This document shows, piece by piece, positions 34,203-43,081 of a DNA stretch of 64,000 bases. Below the pieces are notes generated by a model. The model worked only from the letters and a program-made list of their open reading frames with translations. It was not told the origin of the DNA and did no database searches. How positions within the stretch are numbered: position 1 is the first letter of the stretch; every line of letters starts with the position of its first letter. A program made the position numbers and the translations under genes. The DNA is taken from NCBI RefSeq assembly GCF_004794465.1, contig NZ_SSDJ01000090.1:1-64000 (forward strand), read 5' to 3'. The DNA comes from Microbacterium sp. K24. GTDB lineage: Bacteria > Actinomycetota > Actinomycetes > Actinomycetales > Microbacteriaceae.

Positions 34203-34739
34203 TCACGCCGGAGCAGCGGCGGCGTGGATCTGCAGGTGGCCGAGATAGATCTCGGCGTTGGCGATCAACCCCGCCCGCTCCTCGTCGCTGAGCGCGCGGC
34301 GCACCTTCGCAGGCACGCCGGCGACGAGCGAACCGGCCGGGATCTCGGTGCCTCCGAGCACCACGGCGCCACCGGCGATCAGGCAGCCTTCCCCGATCAC
34401 GGCACCGCTGAGGATCACGGACCCCATGCCGACGAGCGACCCGTCGCCGATCGTGCAGCCGTGCACCACGGCGTTGTGCCCGATCGACACCTTGGCGCCC
34501 ACGACGACAGGATGACCGGCATCGACGTGCACCGAGACGTTGTCCTGCACGTTGCTGCCCGGACCGATGCGGATCCCGGCGGAGTCGCCCCGCAGCACCG
34601 CGTTGTACCAGACGCTGGCGCCGGCGCCGAGATCCACGTCTCCGACGATCCGGGCGCCGTCTGCGACGAACGCGGAGTCATCGATCGACGGAATACTGTT
34701 CGGGAGGCGGAGCACGGACGCTCCGGCGGCGATGGTCAT
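34203..34739 (-). CDS. Gamma-type carbonic anhydrase-like hexapeptide protein
   Basis: 178 residues of left-handed beta-helix repeats, with zinc-binding His positions in NVSVHVDAGH and SIGHNAVVHGCTIG, as in the CaiE/PaaY/YrdA branch. A C-terminal helix packs on the trimer. CO2 hydration activity is common but not universal in this branch. TAGTCT lies 6 bases before the ATG. Confidence 0.85.
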   Translation of the reverse strand: MTIAAGASVLRLPNSIPSIDDSAFVADGARIVGDVDLGAGASVWYNAVLRGDSAGIRIGPGSNVQDNVSVHVDAGHPVVVGAKVSIGHNAVVHGCTIGDGSLVGMGSVILSGAVIGEGCLIAGGAVVLGGTEIPAGSLVAGVPAKVRRALSDEERAGLIANAEIYLGHLQIHAAAAPA

Positions 34740-34745
34740 GAGGTG

Positions 34746-34751
34746 AGACTA
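34746..34751 (-). promoter_or_regulatory. -10 box, leaderless promoter of the gamma-carbonic anhydrase
   Basis: Minus-strand TAGTCT, 6 bases before the ATG at 34739. Confidence 0.55.
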
Positions 34752-34870
34752 CCCTCACTTCCGCGGAATCACGCGGAAGTGAGCCCAGCCTCAGCTTGCT
34801 TGCGGAATGTCTGAGCGTGAGTAGCGTTGTCTTCAACAGATACGAGATTTCCCTCCTGGAGGAGCACAAG

Positions 34871-35356
34871 ATGAGCAAGGCACAGACCGTTTCCACCACC
34901 GCCATCGACCCGACCGCCGCCGCTGGCGCGGCGCAGTTCCTCTCCCCCGTCGTGCTCGGCCTGCAGGCCCTGACCATCAACGGCAAGCAGGCGCACTGGC
35001 ACGTCCGCGGCGCGAACTTCGTCGGGGTCCACGAGCTGCTCGACACGATCGTCGCCCACGCCGGCGACTTCGCCGACACGGCCGCAGAGCGCATCGTCGC
35101 TCTCGGTCTCCCGATCGACGCCCGCGTCAGCGCGGTCGCCGCCAAGGCCGGGGCCACGGGAGTGCCGGCCGGGTTCACCCAGTCCGACGACCTCATCCGT
35201 GCGGTCATCGCCGACATCGACGCGATCCTCGTCGACGTCCGTGCAGCCGTCGACGGCCTCGACGAGGTCGACCTCACGAGCCAGGACGTCGCGATCGAGA
35301 TCCAGCGCGGTCTCGACAAGGACCGCTGGTTCCTCGTCTCGCACATCGCGGCCTGA
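34871..35356 (+). CDS. dps: Dps-family DNA-binding ferritin
   Basis: 161 residues. The Dps signature is NGKQAHWHVRGANFVGVHELLDTI, with ferroxidase ligands from neighbouring subunits (His/Asp/Glu in AHWH, AGDFADTAAERI). Protects DNA and stores iron under starvation or peroxide stress. The ATG at 34871 is chosen for the GGAGGAG site at 34857-34863. A strong hairpin follows the gene. Confidence 0.93.
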   Translation: MSKAQTVSTTAIDPTAAAGAAQFLSPVVLGLQALTINGKQAHWHVRGANFVGVHELLDTIVAHAGDFADTAAERIVALGLPIDARVSAVAAKAGATGVPAGFTQSDDLIRAVIADIDAILVDVRAAVDGLDEVDLTSQDVAIEIQRGLDKDRWFLVSHIAA

Positions 35357-35368
35357 CGCACGACGCTG

Positions 35369-35409
35369 AAGAGGGCGGGCTCCGGTATCACCGGGGTCCG
35401 CCCTCTTGC
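35369..35409 (+). terminator. Hairpin terminator after dps
   Basis: AAGAGGGCGG (35369-35378) pairs with CCGCCCTCTT (35398-35407); the inner TCCGG/CCGGG extends the stem. Confidence 0.75.
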
Positions 35410-35445
35410 GTGTTCTCCGTCGTCTACGGCACGTGGGTCGGTCGT

Positions 35446-36942
35446 CTACTGCACGTGGGTCACGCGACCGGCGAGCAGCGTCGCGCCGACCGGCATCGCG
35501 CGGAGATCCGTCGCGCTGCTGGTCCGGGGATCGGCGGAGCAGAGCACGATGTCCGCGGGCTCACCGGGACGGAGCGATGACCGCACGCTCGCCTCGAGCG
35601 CCTGGTCCACGGTGAGCGTCTCCTCGGGATGCCACGGATCGCGCTCGTCGTCGGTGCGCGACACCGCGGCGGCGATCGCGTGCCACGGATCGAGAGCGGC
35701 CACCGGCGCGTCGGACCCGAAGCGGAGCTCCGCTCCCGCGTTCCGCAGCGAAGCGAGCGGATAGCTGATCGCCGTCTGATCTCTCCAGTGCTTCGCCACG
35801 AGGTCACGGTCGTCGAGGGCATGCTGCGGCTGAACGCTGGCGATGATGCCGAGGCGTGCGAACCGTGCGAGATCCGCATGACGGACCAGCTGGGCGTGCT
35901 CCATGGTGCCGACTGCACCCGAGACGGTGAACGCATCCAGGGCGGAAGTCGTCGCTCGGTCGCCGATCGCGTGCACCGCGGCCGCGAGCCCCGCACCCGC
36001 AGCTCGCGTGAGCAGGTCGACGAGGGCATCCGGCGGAACCGTGAGCATCCCGAAGTTCAGCGGATCGCCGGGATAGGCATGCGAGCAGGCCGCCGTGCGG
36101 GTGCCCAGCGAGCCATCGGTGATCACCTTGAGCGACCCCACCCGCACGAGGCCGCGGGCCGCAGCCGGGGCGTCCGGGTCCTCGTGGAGCTCCCCCGACT
36201 TCAGGCCCGTCGCGATCGCCCGGTCGAGATCGAAGGGGTAGATCGCGAACTCGACGCGGTGGGCTGCGAATCCGGTGCCGATGCGTCGCGGCCAGGCATC
36301 CGCGTTCCATGCCATGTCGAAGTCGACCAACCCGGTGATGCCTCGCATCGCCGCGCGTTCGCCGGCCGCCTGCACGGCGGCGTCGCTGTGCGCGGGATCT
36401 GCGGCGTTGAGGCGTCGAGAGATCTCGAACGCGTCCTCCTCGCGCAGCATCCCGTCCGCGCTGCGGAACCCCTCGCGCGCGAGAGCGGCGGAGTTCAGCC
36501 ACACGCTGTGCACGTCGGCGTTGATCAGGTAGGTGGGAACGACGCCCGTCTCGCGATCGAGCACCGCGAGGGTCGGCGCATCCGGCCAGAGCGCATCGCG
36601 GAAGCCGCTGCCGACGCGCCGTCCGTCGGGAAGCACGGCAGCGGAGCTCATGAGTCGGGCGGCCTCGGCCGCAGAACCGGCTGCGCCCAGCGCAAGGCGT
36701 TCCACCGCCAGCGCCCACTGCACCGTGTGCACATGGTTGTCCCACAGGCCGGGAACCGCCCAGGCTCCCCCGGCATCCAGCACCTCTCCCTGCGCGCGCA
36801 GGGCTCCCGTCGGTGCGATATCGGCGATACGACCGTCCTCGATGAGGATGTCGACGGGTTCGTCGTCCATCAGGAACTCGCGGCCGGGCCCCGCGATCCG
36901 GACAGCGCGGACGGTGCCGATCGCCGCCTCCCGCTCGGTCAC
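35446..36942 (-). CDS. Amidohydrolase (YtcJ-like amidohydrolase 3 family)
   Basis: 498 residues, metal-dependent TIM barrel. Metal-site features: DNHVHT (about 72-77), KVITDGSLGTRTAA, VHAIGDRAT, MEHAQL and FGSDAPV with the late Asp. N- and C-terminal beta strands form the composite sandwich domain. The substrate is unknown. The GTG at 36942 overlaps the stop of the PaiB-like gene (GTGA), so the pair is coupled. Confidence 0.86.
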   Translation of the reverse strand: MTEREAAIGTVRAVRIAGPGREFLMDDEPVDILIEDGRIADIAPTGALRAQGEVLDAGGAWAVPGLWDNHVHTVQWALAVERLALGAAGSAAEAARLMSSAAVLPDGRRVGSGFRDALWPDAPTLAVLDRETGVVPTYLINADVHSVWLNSAALAREGFRSADGMLREEDAFEISRRLNAADPAHSDAAVQAAGERAAMRGITGLVDFDMAWNADAWPRRIGTGFAAHRVEFAIYPFDLDRAIATGLKSGELHEDPDAPAAARGLVRVGSLKVITDGSLGTRTAACSHAYPGDPLNFGMLTVPPDALVDLLTRAAGAGLAAAVHAIGDRATTSALDAFTVSGAVGTMEHAQLVRHADLARFARLGIIASVQPQHALDDRDLVAKHWRDQTAISYPLASLRNAGAELRFGSDAPVAALDPWHAIAAAVSRTDDERDPWHPEETLTVDQALEASVRSSLRPGEPADIVLCSADPRTSSATDLRAMPVGATLLAGRVTHVQ

Positions 36943-37580
36943 CGCTGCGCTCCGGACCGCGCGTCCTGTGCGCGCCGCATCTCCTCGGCGAGCGGGCGGT
37001 TCGCATAGGGGCCGTCTGCCGACAGTGCCGAGATCACGGCCTCGATCGTCTCGGCCGGCTTGTTCTGACTGAGCTTGCGCTTGGCCACGACGCGCGTCGG
37101 GGTGAGCCGGAATCCGACCGTGCCGGCAGCGAGACGCTCGACGTAGGCCGGGTCGTTGGGGCGCTCCCACAGGAGCCGCGGCTCCGGCATCCGCCCTTCG
37201 AAGCGCGCCACCAGACGATCGAGCACCTCGAGGTTCTCCTCGGCGCTCAGGATCTCCGGCACGCCGGACAGATGCACGGCGGTGTAGTTCCACGTCGGAA
37301 CGGCCTTCTCGTCGCCGTACCAGCCCGGCGACACGTAGCCGTGCGGGCCCTGGAAGATCACCAGGAGCTCGCGTTCCCCCATACCGTGAATCAGATCGTC
37401 TGGACGGCCGACGTGCCCCACGATCGTGAGGTCGTCGCGCGTCTCGTCGAGCAGCACGACATAGTGCGACGAGACGAGTCCGTCGTCGGCCGCGCTGACG
37501 ATGGTCGCCCACGGATTCGCGTCGACGACGCGACGGATCTCGGTGACGTCAGCCAGCGTGAAGCTCGGGTTCTGTCGCAT
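36939..37580 (-). CDS. PaiB-like FMN-binding protein
   Basis: 213 residues, split-barrel flavin fold of the PaiB/FMN-binding negative transcriptional regulator family. Visible: VDANPWATIVS, HYVVLLDE, VGHVGRPDDLI, FQGPHGYVSPGWYG and PTWNYTAVHLSG, all family hallmarks. Whether it regulates transcription is doubtful for most members. TAGGCT is 7 bases before the ATG. Confidence 0.87.
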   Translation of the reverse strand: MRQNPSFTLADVTEIRRVVDANPWATIVSAADDGLVSSHYVVLLDETRDDLTIVGHVGRPDDLIHGMGERELLVIFQGPHGYVSPGWYGDEKAVPTWNYTAVHLSGVPEILSAEENLEVLDRLVARFEGRMPEPRLLWERPNDPAYVERLAAGTVGFRLTPTRVVAKRKLSQNKPAETIEAVISALSADGPYANRPLAEEMRRAQDARSGAQR

Positions 37581-37587
37581 GGGATCA

Positions 37588-37593
37588 AGCCTA
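37588..37593 (-). promoter_or_regulatory. -10 box, leaderless promoter of PaiB-amidohydrolase
   Basis: Minus-strand TAGGCT, 7 bases before the ATG at 37580. Confidence 0.55.
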
Positions 37594-37604
37594 GGGTGGT
37601 GCGG

Positions 37605-38603
37605 TCACGCCTGGCAGCGCGGGCACCAGTAGAGCTTGCGTGCACCGATCTCCTCGAGGGCGATCTCGGTGCCGCACACCCGGCAGGGCAGGCCGGCGCG
37701 GTGATAGACCCAATGACGGTCGTCCCGACTCGCCATCGCCGCCCGGTACTGCTCCGGGGAGAGGTCGTCCATGGTCATCATCTGACCCGTCTCGACGCCG
37801 ATCGCGAGCAGACGCACCCAGTCGTGCCAGAGTGCGCGGACGATCTCCTCCGGCACGTCGCGGCCGGGCGTGTGCGGGTTCAGACGCTGACGGTAGAGCA
37901 TCTCCGCGCGGTACACGTTGCCGATGCCGCTCACGACCGACTGGTCCATCAGGAGGAGGGCGATGACGGTCTGCGTCTTGCGGACCGCACGGACGAACCG
38001 CTCCTCGTTCTCGACCGGGTCGCCGACCAGAGGATCGGGACCCAGCTTGGCGACCGTGGCGAGCATCTCGTCGGGGGTCTGCAGCACGCACGCGGTCGGG
38101 CCTCGCAGATCGGCCGCGGTGATGTCGGTCATGAGCCGGAGGCGCACCTGGCCCACGATCGGGGGTGGCCACTCCATGCCCTCGTCGGCGAGCCCCTTCG
38201 TCTGCTCCGACATCCGCACGTGCACGCGTGTGCGGCGAGGCGCGCCGATCGACGAGAGCGAGTTCTCTCCCGCGTCGTCGAGGATCGGTTCGTCCAGGAC
38301 GGTGCCGCGCTGGTTGGTCTGCCCCATCCGCCCATTGGCAGAGGCGATCGTGGGGTCGAGCAGGATCTCTCCCGCGAAGTCCCACGCGCCGTAGAGGCCC
38401 AGGTGCACACGCAGCCAGAGGTCGCCCTCGGCCTCGAGGAACATCTGCTTGCCCACGGCCTTCACGCTCACAGCCGCGCGACCGTCCAGCACCGCCGCGC
38501 CCTCGGCGAATCGCCCCTGCGGGCTCGAGGCGTGCAGCGTCTTCCCGACGAAGTTGCGGTCGAACTGACGCGCGATCCGATGAACGGAATGCCCCTCAGG
38601 CAC
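37605..38603 (-). CDS. Fpg/Nei-family DNA glycosylase (endonuclease VIII-like)
   Basis: 332 residues. The N-terminal PEGHSVHR gives the catalytic Pro2/Glu3; the H2TH region includes VVSGIGNVYRAEML; the C-terminal zinc finger has CRVC and CPRC. The PEGHS start and length fit the actinobacterial Nei2/Nei1 branch, which removes oxidised pyrimidines. The GTG start lies 1 base after the rpiB stop, so the two are coexpressed. Confidence 0.91.
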   Translation of the reverse strand: MPEGHSVHRIARQFDRNFVGKTLHASSPQGRFAEGAAVLDGRAAVSVKAVGKQMFLEAEGDLWLRVHLGLYGAWDFAGEILLDPTIASANGRMGQTNQRGTVLDEPILDDAGENSLSSIGAPRRTRVHVRMSEQTKGLADEGMEWPPPIVGQVRLRLMTDITAADLRGPTACVLQTPDEMLATVAKLGPDPLVGDPVENEERFVRAVRKTQTVIALLLMDQSVVSGIGNVYRAEMLYRQRLNPHTPGRDVPEEIVRALWHDWVRLLAIGVETGQMMTMDDLSPEQYRAAMASRDDRHWVYHRAGLPCRVCGTEIALEEIGARKLYWCPRCQA

Positions 38604-38604
38604 G

Positions 38605-39090
38605 TCAGGCCCTCGGGTCCGGAAGAAGCGAGCCGTCGCGCTCGAAGTCCGCGATCTGCCCGATCCGACGCACGTGCCGCTCTTCGCCGGAGAACGGCGT
38701 CGCGATGAAGCGATCGATCAGGCCGGTGACCTCGTCGTACGTGTGCTGTCGCGCACCGATCGAGATGACGTTCGCGTCGTTGTGCTCGCGGGCGAGTTCT
38801 GCGGTCGACAGATTCCAGACCAGGGCCGCGCGAACGCCCTTCACCTTGTTCGCCGCGATCTGCTCGCCGTTTCCGGAACCGCCGAACACGATGCCCAGCG
38901 CTTCGACACCGGCCGCCTGGTCGGCGACGACGGCTTGAGCGGCACGGATGCAGAAGGCGGGATAGTCGTCCACCGCGTCGTAGACGACCGGACCGTGGTC
39001 GACGACGTCATGCCCGGCGGCGCGCAGATGGTCCTGCAGCTGCGTGGAGAAGTCGAGACCGGCGTGATCGGTGGCGATGTGGATGCGCAT
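38605..39090 (-). CDS. rpiB: Ribose-5-phosphate isomerase B
   Basis: 161 residues, RpiB/LacAB fold. ATDHAG at the N-terminus, FGGSGNGEQIAANKVKG for the phosphate/catalytic loop (Ser/Thr replaces Cys as base, as in mycobacterial RpiB), and EHNDANVISIGARQHT. Interconverts ribose- and ribulose-5-phosphate. The ATG at 39090 is chosen since TAGGAT lies 7 bases upstream; an ATG at 39099 would start inside that spacing. Confidence 0.92.
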   Translation of the reverse strand: MRIHIATDHAGLDFSTQLQDHLRAAGHDVVDHGPVVYDAVDDYPAFCIRAAQAVVADQAAGVEALGIVFGGSGNGEQIAANKVKGVRAALVWNLSTAELAREHNDANVISIGARQHTYDEVTGLIDRFIATPFSGEERHVRRIGQIADFERDGSLLPDPRA

Positions 39091-39097
39091 GGATCCC

Positions 39098-39103
39098 ATC
39101 CTA
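39098..39103 (-). promoter_or_regulatory. -10 box, leaderless promoter of rpiB-nei
   Basis: Minus-strand TAGGAT, 7 bases before the ATG at 39090. Confidence 0.55.
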
Positions 39104-39128
39104 GAAGCGACGGGAGGTCGGCGGGATG

Positions 39129-40313
39129 TCAGGGCGCGACACCCGCCGCGGCGGGCTTGAACCCGGCGCGGATGTTCTCACAGCACCCCGGACGACACAC
39201 GTCGAAACCACCGGGAAGCGACGTCACGTGGGCGCGCTGCTCGTTCGGACGGCCCTGCAGGCGTTCCTCGATGAGATCGACGATGCCGGCGACGAACGAG
39301 GGCGAGACCCCGGGCGTCGGCGTGCGGGTGAAGGCGAGACCTGCTTCTTCGGCAGCCTCGGCGGCTTCGGTGTCGAGATCCCACAGCACCTCCATGTGGT
39401 CGCTCATGAAGCCGACCGGCACGACCGCGACCGCCTTGCGGCCGCGGGAGGAGAGCTCGCCGATCACGTCGCAGACGTCGGGTTCGAGCCACGGCTGCGA
39501 CGGGGGGCCCGAACGGGACTGGTAGACGAGCTCCCAGGACACGTCCGCCGCTGCGGGCACGGTCTCGCGCACGCGGTCCATGACCCAGGCGGCCACGGCG
39601 AGATGCTGGGCCGCGTAGGCACCGCCCTCGCCCCACTCGATGTCGCGTGCACCGGAGCGCTCGGCGTCGGCCGTCGGGATGCTGTGGGTGGAGAAGAGGA
39701 TCTGGATGTCGGCCGCGGCGATGCCGTCGGCGAGGAACCCCTCGACCGCTTCGCGCACGCCCGTCTCGAAGGCCTCCACGAAACCCGGGTGATCGTAGAA
39801 CGGGCGGATCTTGTCGATCGTGACCGTCTCGCCGAGACCCGTGTCCTCGAGGATCCGGGCGAAGTCCTCGCGATACTGGCGGCAGCTGGAGAACGAGCTG
39901 TAGGCGCTGGTCGCGAACGCGAGGAGCGTGTTGTGCCCCTGCGCCGAAGCCTCGGTCACGACCTCCTCGAGGTACGGGGCCCAGTTCCGATTGCCCCAGT
40001 AGACAGGGAGGTCGATGGCCCGCGCGGCCAGTTCGGCCTCCAGGGCCTCCTTGAGCACACGGTTCTGGCCGTTGATCGGGCTCACACCGCCGAAGTGACG
40101 GTAGTGGTGGGCGACCTCTTCCAGCCGCTCGTCCGGGATGCCGCGGCCTCGCGTGACGTTGCGGAGGAAGGGGATCACGTCATCCTGTCCCTCTGGACCG
40201 CCGAACCCCGCCAGCAGGATGCCGTCGTAGGCGACCGGGGTCGTCACGAAGGGTGCGCCGCTCGATGCGGCGGGCGAAGCAAAGGGAACGGCGTTCGGCT
40301 CGGTCACAGTCAC
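39129..40313 (-). CDS. hemH: Ferrochelatase with Fe-S cluster motif (coproporphyrin type)
   Basis: 394 residues. GILLAGFGGPEG at the N-terminus, the catalytic-site FSTHSIP, and the region VSWELVYQSRSGPPSQPWLEP. The C-terminal CRPGCC and an internal SSCRQY fit the actinobacterial [2Fe-2S] ligand pattern. In actinobacteria this enzyme inserts iron into coproporphyrin III (CpfC). The first 28 residues are a nonconserved extension. It is a lone gene, divergent from pepN. Confidence 0.92.
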   Translation of the reverse strand: MTVTEPNAVPFASPAASSGAPFVTTPVAYDGILLAGFGGPEGQDDVIPFLRNVTRGRGIPDERLEEVAHHYRHFGGVSPINGQNRVLKEALEAELAARAIDLPVYWGNRNWAPYLEEVVTEASAQGHNTLLAFATSAYSSFSSCRQYREDFARILEDTGLGETVTIDKIRPFYDHPGFVEAFETGVREAVEGFLADGIAAADIQILFSTHSIPTADAERSGARDIEWGEGGAYAAQHLAVAAWVMDRVRETVPAAADVSWELVYQSRSGPPSQPWLEPDVCDVIGELSSRGRKAVAVVPVGFMSDHMEVLWDLDTEAAEAAEEAGLAFTRTPTPGVSPSFVAGIVDLIEERLQGRPNEQRAHVTSLPGGFDVCRPGCCENIRAGFKPAAAGVAP

Positions 40314-40363
40314 CCCTCCATCCTTTCACCTCTGCGGAGCGAGAGCGGCCGTTCGCTCTGGCG

Positions 40364-40369
40364 TAGGCT
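40364..40369 (+). promoter_or_regulatory. -10 box of pepN
   Basis: TAGGCT; a start near 40376 gives a leader of about 63 bases that carries GGGAG before the GTG. Confidence 0.45.
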
Positions 40370-40438
40370 GTCATGGTTGCCGTCGGCGCCAACTGTGCCC
40401 GACCCCGGCGACATCCCCTCACCCCTGGGAGTAGATCT

Positions 40439-42991
40439 GTGCCTGGAGAGAACCTCACCCGCATCGAAGCGCAGGAGCGCCGCGACGTCATCGACACGCA
40501 GTCGTACGAAGTCGCCCTCGATCTGACCAAGGGCGCCGAGGTTTTCGGTTCCCGGAGCGTCGTGCGCTTCACGGCGACCCCGGAGAGCTTCACGTTCATC
40601 GACCTCATCGCTCGCGAGGTGCGCGAGATCTCCCTGAACGGAGAGCAGCTCGATCCGGACGAGGTCTTCGCCGATTCCCGCATCGCCCTTTCGGGTCTGC
40701 AGGCCGAGAACGTGCTGGTCGTCGACGCCGACTGCCTCTACACGAACACGGGCGAGGGTCTGCACCGCTTCGTCGACCCCGTCGACGGCGAGGTCTATCT
40801 GTACTCGCAGTTCGAGGTGCCCGACTCCCGGCGGGTGTTCGCCGTCTTCGAGCAGCCCGATCTGAAGGCCACGTTCCAGTTCACGATCACCGCGCCGTCG
40901 GCGTGGAAGGTCGTGTCGAACTCCCCCACTCCCGAGCCCATCGTGCATGACGACGACGTCACCGCCACCTGGGGCTTCGAGCCGACTCCGCGCATCTCCT
41001 CCTACATCACCGCCCTCGTCGCGGGTCCGTACGAGTCGACCTTCTCCGAGCTCACCAGTGCCTCCGGACGCGTGATCCCGCTCGGGGTCTATGGCCGCAA
41101 GAGCCTGTGGCAGCACCTCGATGCCGAGTACATCTTCGACAAGACCCGCGAGGGCTTCGCGTACTACGAGTCGAAGTTCGGCGTGCCGTACCCCTTCGCC
41201 AAGTACGACCAGCTCTTCGTCCCCGAGTTCAACGCGGGCGCCATGGAGAACGCCGGCGCCGTCACGTTCACCGAGACGTACGTGTTCCGCAGCAAGGTCA
41301 CCGACGCCGTCAAGGAGCGCCGCGTCGTCACGATCCTGCACGAGCTGGCGCACATGTGGTTCGGCGACCTCGTCACGATGAAGTGGTGGAACGATCTCTG
41401 GCTCAACGAGTCGTTCGCCGAATGGGCGTCGACCATCGCGACCGCCGAGGCCACCGAGTGGACCGAGGCCTGGACCACGTTCAACGCCATGGAGAAGACC
41501 TGGGCCTACCGCCAGGACCAGCTCCCCTCGACGCATCCGATCGTCGCCGAGATCAACGACCTCGAGGACGTGCAGGTCAACTTCGACGGAATCACCTACG
41601 CCAAGGGCGGGTCGGTCCTCAAGCAGCTCGCCGCATGGGTGGGCATCGACGCGTTCTTCGGTGGCGTCTCGCAGTACTTCCAGAAGCACTCGTGGGGCAA
41701 CACCGAGCTGAGCGACCTCCTCTCCGAGCTCGAGGCCACCAGTGGCCGTGACCTGAGCACGTGGTCGAAGAAGTGGCTCGAGACAGCCGGCGTCAACACG
41801 CTCGAGCCGGTCATCGCCGAGGGTGGCGACGGCAAGATCTCCCGGTTCGCGGTGACGCAGACAGCGCCGGCCGACTATCCGACCATCCGTCCGCACCGCC
41901 TCGGCATCGGCTTCTACACGCTGACCGACGGCTCTCTCACGCGCACGCACTATGTCGAGGTCGACGTCGACGGCGACCGCACCGAGGTGCCGGAGCTGCA
42001 GGGCATCGCCCGGCCCGACCTCGTGCTGCTCAACGACAACGATCTCGCCTACGCCAAGATCCGCCTCGACGAGAAGTCCCTGGCGACGGCGATCGCCCAC
42101 CTCGCCGACATCCATGACCCGCTGGCGCGTTCGCTGGTGTGGGGTGCGGCCTGGGACCAGACGCGCGACGCCGAGACGCCGGCATCCGCCTACATCGACC
42201 TGGTGCTCGGCAACATCGGCCGCGAGACGGAGTCCACCACCGTGCGGACGACGCTCGCGCAGCTGCGCAGCGCAGCGACACTGTACGTCACACCGGCCGA
42301 TCGCGAGTCGGCCCGCCTGAAGGTCGCCGATGGGCTCTGGGCACTGGCTGAAGCGGCGGAACCCGGCAGCGACAGCCAGCTCCAGTTCGTCACCGCTTTC
42401 GCGAACGCCCTCGTCACGCCGGAGCACGCCGGAATCGTCGGCCGCCTGCGCTCCGGTGAGGAGACGCTCGCCGGGCTCGAGATCGATGCCGACCTGAACT
42501 GGCAGCTGCTCGTCGGGCTCGCGACCATCGGCGCGACCGATGCCGCCACCATCGACGCCGCTCTCGCCGCCGACAACACTGCCAAGGGCGGTGAGTTCGC
42601 CGCTCAGGCGCGCGCCGCTCTGCCCGACTCCGCCTCGAAGAACGCGGCCTGGGCGTCGCTCATCGAGCGCGACGACGCACCGAACACGATCGTGCGATCT
42701 GCTGCACTCGGTTTCGTGCACCCGGACAGTGCTGCGGTCCTGGGTGAGTTCGTGCCGAAGTACTTCGACATGCTGATCCCGATCTGGGAGTCGCGGACCT
42801 ATCAGATCGCGCAGTACCTCGTGGTCGGTCTGTTCCCGACGGCACTGGCGGACGTCGCGCTGCGCGACGCCACGCGCGGCTGGCTCGCAGCGAACCAGGA
42901 TGCCGCTCCGGCGCTCCGCCGCCTCGTGCTGGAGAACCTCGCGGATGTCGAGCGGGCACTGGCCGCTCAGTCGCGCGACGCCGACGACTGA
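40439..42991 (+). CDS. pepN: Aminopeptidase N (M1 family)
   Basis: 850 residues, usual length. Substrate-recognition GAMENAG near residue 267; zinc site HELAH near 301-305 with the downstream Glu in NESFAEW; the C-terminal ERAP1-like helical domain from about 520. Cytosolic zinc aminopeptidase of broad specificity. The GTG at 40439 is chosen for GGGAG 8 bases upstream and because conserved sequence starts there; an upstream ATG at 40373 gives a low-complexity extension. A hairpin terminator follows. Confidence 0.94.
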   Translation: MPGENLTRIEAQERRDVIDTQSYEVALDLTKGAEVFGSRSVVRFTATPESFTFIDLIAREVREISLNGEQLDPDEVFADSRIALSGLQAENVLVVDADCLYTNTGEGLHRFVDPVDGEVYLYSQFEVPDSRRVFAVFEQPDLKATFQFTITAPSAWKVVSNSPTPEPIVHDDDVTATWGFEPTPRISSYITALVAGPYESTFSELTSASGRVIPLGVYGRKSLWQHLDAEYIFDKTREGFAYYESKFGVPYPFAKYDQLFVPEFNAGAMENAGAVTFTETYVFRSKVTDAVKERRVVTILHELAHMWFGDLVTMKWWNDLWLNESFAEWASTIATAEATEWTEAWTTFNAMEKTWAYRQDQLPSTHPIVAEINDLEDVQVNFDGITYAKGGSVLKQLAAWVGIDAFFGGVSQYFQKHSWGNTELSDLLSELEATSGRDLSTWSKKWLETAGVNTLEPVIAEGGDGKISRFAVTQTAPADYPTIRPHRLGIGFYTLTDGSLTRTHYVEVDVDGDRTEVPELQGIARPDLVLLNDNDLAYAKIRLDEKSLATAIAHLADIHDPLARSLVWGAAWDQTRDAETPASAYIDLVLGNIGRETESTTVRTTLAQLRSAATLYVTPADRESARLKVADGLWALAEAAEPGSDSQLQFVTAFANALVTPEHAGIVGRLRSGEETLAGLEIDADLNWQLLVGLATIGATDAATIDAALAADNTAKGGEFAAQARAALPDSASKNAAWASLIERDDAPNTIVRSAALGFVHPDSAAVLGEFVPKYFDMLIPIWESRTYQIAQYLVVGLFPTALADVALRDATRGWLAANQDAAPALRRLVLENLADVERALAAQSRDADD

Positions 42992-43000
42992 ATGCTCTGC

Positions 43001-43042
43001 GAGAGGCTCAGCGCCCGGCAACGGGCGCTGGGCCTCTCGTCG
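43001..43042 (+). terminator. Hairpin terminator after pepN
   Basis: GAGAGGCTCAGCGCCCG (43001-43017) pairs with CGGGCGCTGGGCCTCTC (43022-43038), one mismatch, GCAA-type loop. A strong stem without a T tract. Confidence 0.75.
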
Positions 43043-43081
43043 TACCCAGCCCGCGCAGAGGCCTGATCGCTAGGATCGGGG

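Noticed and set aside
40373..40438. ATG 22 codons upstream as the pepN start
   Set aside because: It is only 3 bases from the -10 box and has no ribosome site; the GTG at 40439 has GGGAG.
40310..43021. Long open frame of about 900 codons antisense to pepN
   Set aside because: It mirrors a full-length, motif-complete aminopeptidase. Composition is Arg/Gly/Val/Asp-rich and domainless, as expected from high-GC third positions.
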